Below are positions 62,501 through 64,000 of a stretch of DNA of 64,000 bases, piece by piece. Both the position numbers and the translations under genes were made by a program. The first letter of the stretch is position 1. Each line of letters begins with the position of its first letter. The stretch comes from Alcaligenes pakistanensis. Its GTDB lineage: Bacteria > Pseudomonadota > Gammaproteobacteria > Burkholderiales > Burkholderiaceae_B. The DNA is taken from assembly GCF_014652815.1 (NCBI RefSeq), contig NZ_BMZN01000003.1, positions 718,228 through 782,227 on the forward strand. The letters run 5' to 3'. Under the pieces are notes generated by a model. It searched no databases. It was not told where the DNA came from and saw only the letters and a program-made list of their open reading frames with translations.

Positions 62501-64000
62501 GGGTTACCTGCCGCGTCTTCAGTCTCAACCTTGGCTTTAACGTTCGTGTCTTGGATCAACTCAGAGCCAGGAACATCCACGTTCCAGGTCTTGCCATCGG
62601 CGTTAACCGTGGTCGTGTAGTCCTTACCGTTCACGGTCACCGTGACCGTGTCGCCAGCCTTAACGTCTTTACCCACCGTACCCGTGATAGTGACATCACC
62701 TTCCGATTCGGCCTTATTGATCACGTCGTCTTCAGCGATCACATTGATCGCGATCTCAGCTTCGGGCAGCGTGGTGTCAATGCCGTAGTCACGGTCAGCT
62801 TCAGCGCTGGCAGGGTTGCCAGCGGCGTCTTCGGTCTCAACCTTGGCTTTAACGTTCGTGTCTTGAATCAGCTCAGAGCCAGGAACGTCTACGTTCCAGG
62901 TCTTGCCGTCAGCGTTAACCGTGGTCGTGTAGTCCTTGCCGTTGACCGTCACGGTCACGGTATCACCGGCCTTCACATCCTTGCCAACGGTACCGGTAAT
63001 GGTCACGTCGGACTCAGACTCAGCCTTATTGATCACGTCGTCTTCAGCGATCACATTGATCGCGATCTCAGCTTCGGGCAGATCCGTATCGATACCGTAG
63101 TCACGGTCAGCCTCAGCCGAAGCAGGGTTACCTGCCGCGTCTTCGGTCTCAACCTTGGCTTTAACGTTTGTGTCTTGGATCAGCTCAGAGCCAGGAACGT
63201 CTACGTTCCAGGTCTTACCGTCAGCGTTAACCGTGGTCGTGTAGTCCTTACCGTTGACCGTGACGGTCACGGTATCACCAGCCTTAACGTCTTTACCCAC
63301 GGTACCGGTAATGGTCACGTCGGACTCGGACTCAGCCTTATTGATCACGTCATCTTCAGCGATCACATTGATCGCGATCTCGGCTTCGGGCAGCGTGGTG
63401 TCGATGCCGTAGTCACGGTCAGCTTCAGCCGAAGCAGGGTTACCCGCGGCGTCTTCCGTCTCAACCTTGGCTTTAACGTTCGTATCTTGGATCAACTCAG
63501 AGCCAGGAACATCCACGTTCCAGGTCTTGCCATCGGCGTTAACCGTGGTCGTGTAATCCTTGCCGTTCACGGTCACCGTGACCGTGTCACCAGCCTTAAC
63601 GTCTTTACCCACGGTACCGGTAATGGTCACGTCGGACTCAGACTCAGCCTTATTGATCACGTCATCTTCAGCGATCACATTGATCGCGATCTCAGCTTCG
63701 GGCAGCGTGGTGTCGATGCCGTAGTCACGGTCAGCTTCAGCCGAAGCAGGGTTACCTGCGGCGTCTTCAGTCTCAACCTTGGCTTTAACGTTCGTGTCTT
63801 GGATCAACTCAGAGCCAGGAACATCCACGTTCCAGGTCTTACCATCAGCGTTAACCGTGGTCGTGTAGTCCTTACCGTTCACGGTCACCGTGACCGTGTC
63901 ACCAGCCTTAACGTCTTTACCCACGGTACCGGTAATGGTCACGTCGGACTCAGACTCAGCCTTATTGATCACGTCATCTTCAGCGATCACATTGATCGCG
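59545..64000 (-). CDS. Giant RTX surface adhesin (BrtA/LapA-like), partial
   Basis: At least 1484 residues of a repetitive adhesin, open at the right edge, so the N terminus with the expected LapG site is not in view. From N to C it shows tandem ~104-residue beta-sandwich repeats, a VWA domain with complete MIDAS residues (DRSNS, a threonine in GGTNYE, and TDG), a jelly-roll-like insert, and RTX nonapeptides such as GGDGNDIIFGD and GGNGNDILYG. It ends with a type I secretion signal-like tail ending SLKDGTLKSSDF. It should be exported by a type I system and held at the surface. No type I export genes are visible here. Confidence 0.9.
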   Translation of the reverse strand, partial: AINVIAEDDVINKAESESDVTITGTVGKDVKAGDTVTVTVNGKDYTTTVNADGKTWNVDVPGSELIQDTNVKAKVETEDAAGNPASAEADRDYGIDTTLPEAEIAINVIAEDDVINKAESESDVTITGTVGKDVKAGDTVTVTVNGKDYTTTVNADGKTWNVDVPGSELIQDTNVKAKVETEDAAGNPASAEADRDYGIDTTLPEAEIAINVIAEDDVINKAESESDVTITGTVGKDVKAGDTVTVTVNGKDYTTTVNADGKTWNVDVPGSELIQDTNVKAKVETEDAAGNPASAEADRDYGIDTDLPEAEIAINVIAEDDVINKAESESDVTITGTVGKDVKAGDTVTVTVNGKDYTTTVNADGKTWNVDVPGSELIQDTNVKAKVETEDAAGNPASAEADRDYGIDTTLPEAEIAINVIAEDDVINKAESEGDVTITGTVGKDVKAGDTVTVTVNGKDYTTTVNADGKTWNVDVPGSELIQDTNVKAKVETEDAAGNPASAEADRDYGIDTDLPEAEIAINVIAEDDVINKAESESDVTITGTVGKDVKAGDTVTVTVNGKDYTTTVNADGKTWNVDVPGSELIQDTNVKAKVETEDAAGNPASAEADRDYGVDTDAPEASITINTIAGDDVINKAESESDVTLTGTVGKDVKVGDTVTVTVNGKDYTTTVNADGKTWNVNVPGSELALDDNVHAKVETKDDAGNSASAEADRDYGVQTTLPEADITLNPIAGDGVIDHKEAGDGKGTIDVTGTVGKDVQPGDTVTLTIGGKEYTGTVGNDLTFKIPVPVQDLLKNDTVDAKVTTTDSAGNSASANDSGPYTLDVDQLIVDGNGGGTPSGGVGDDVIIGDRGGVQENIVHGQSYNIAILVDRSNSMKEASGTDNMNRMQLLKAALTTLAESLANHEGGTVNLSIIGFGTKADTPLVFKDLTHADLISLLNSIDTLNGYNSNWNSNVGGTNYEAAFKAAEAWFKTGDAPAVDKNGNNYENVTYFLTDGNPTQYGTGQGAGSGYDSTADSRGKTAYDSLVTSSGSKVYAVGIGNDVSVDVLRKYDNTGTEIIDVVRGSKDVTDFENGSHAGWTKVNGNGSLGVHNLGSTRNPDNRLEITDTYSSWNDTSTTVTGPGMTVAAGSYGKLSFHYSESGRKSQDVFQWQLQKFNEKTGNWEVVESGSRINSNGTITTKPVGEGKYRFEFLVDDRSSSGNYKVYIDDVTLLSSGNPNDWTEVNKVDIVNTKEDLDAALKGGSVTNDPAPVGNDHIIGGDGNDIIFGDTINTDGAVLPWHEVGGRPDNLPDGSGLKALEVFLQMKNGGTPATGNDIYDYIKGNHEAFNVDGDKRGGDDILDGGNGNDILYGQGGNDTLIGGAGDDIMFGGEGDDTFVWNKGDQGTASKPAVDKVMDFGDAGTDTLDITDLLSGHDLNSGDLSQYLTVSRSDNGKMEIGISSQGNGQIDQKIILDNIDFDAEKAAQIANSLKDGTLKSSDF
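59855..60225 (-). other. RTX calcium-binding repeats in the adhesin
   Basis: Glycine/aspartate-rich nonapeptides (GGDGNDIIF, GGNGNDILY, GGNDTLIGG, GAGDDIMFG, GEGDDTFVW) typical of type I secreted proteins, which fold on calcium outside the cell. Confidence 0.9.
60330..60790 (-). other. Jelly-roll-like module inside the adhesin VWA region
   Basis: About 150 residues from DFENGSHAGWTKVNG to YIDDVTLLSSGN look like a carbohydrate-binding-style beta-sandwich, placed between the last VWA strand (AVGIGNDVSVDVLRK) and the closing helix (TKEDLDAALKGG). Family assignment is by pattern only. Confidence 0.5.
61500..64000 (-). repeat. Tandem 312-bp (104-residue) repeats of the adhesin
   Basis: Six near-identical units start at 63987, 63675, 63363, 63051, 62739 and 62427, an exact 312-bp period. 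Two diverged units at 62115 and 61803 lie toward the C terminus. Each carries 'IAEDDVINKAESESDVTITG' and 'VNGKDYTTTVNADGKTWNV'. Synonymous choices differ between units in a mosaic manner. More units probably continue beyond the window. Confidence 0.95.

Noticed and set aside
61500..64000. Regular 312-bp repeats considered as a CRISPR-like array
   Set aside because: The units are long, contiguous and in frame and encode adhesin domains, with no spacers.

Overview
The window looks like chromosomal DNA of a beta-proteobacterium of the Alcaligenaceae, most likely Alcaligenes or a close relative. This is inferred from moderately high GC, a Bug/TctC solute receptor, System II cytochrome c maturation (ResB/CcsA), the ssb-MFS-uvrA block, a LapD/LapG/giant-adhesin set of the kind known in Bordetella, and the sequence style of the ribosomal proteins. 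No rRNA, tRNA, CRISPR array or intact insertion sequence was seen.

Layout. (1) About 1-11.4 kb: a compact accessory catabolic-looking cluster. It holds two [2Fe-2S] ferredoxins, a ferredoxin/flavin NAD(P)H reductase, a GlcG-like protein, an aldehyde dehydrogenase, a heme-oxygenase-fold diiron protein with all six metal ligands, a gamma-glutamyltransferase-type hydrolase, two membrane transporters, an ornithine-cyclodeaminase-like reductase and a GntR/FCD regulator. Five GTATAC-centred palindromes sit in its gene-free gaps and look like one regulon. The substrate is unknown, and this is the best candidate here for an undescribed pathway. (2) 11.4-19.5 kb: TetR with a Bcr/CflA-type efflux pump and a clear TetR-like operator; a bacterioferritin-like protein; a ChrB-like protein overlapping an MFS exporter; and a GntR-FAH-Bug-RidA catabolic operon with its own TTGTATACAA site. 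(3) 19.6-46.8 kb: mostly core genes (ssb, uvrA, dgt, aroB, aroK, mrcA, lptM, lysA, a GGDEF/EAL protein, ccsA-resB, cytochrome c4, engB-hemB, dsbD, cutA), then an AraC regulator, a flavin reductase and a luciferase-type monooxygenase. (4) 47.2-56.2 kb: the spc and alpha ribosomal operons from rplN to rplQ with secY, infA, rpmJ and rpoA, all on the minus strand. The S10-operon genes that normally precede rplN are absent. (5) 56.4-64 kb: lapD, lapG and the C-terminal half of a giant RTX adhesin with a VWA domain and at least eight tandem repeats of about 104 residues. The adhesin gene runs off the right edge.

Working together: LapD (c-di-GMP receptor), LapG (periplasmic protease) and the adhesin form a surface-retention switch, but the LapD here has lost most recognisable EAL signature residues. 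Between the luciferase-type monooxygenase and rplQ is a strongly structured 480-bp gap that may encode a regulatory RNA. Start sites were moved from the longest reading frame wherever a Shine-Dalgarno sequence or family alignment favoured an internal codon.
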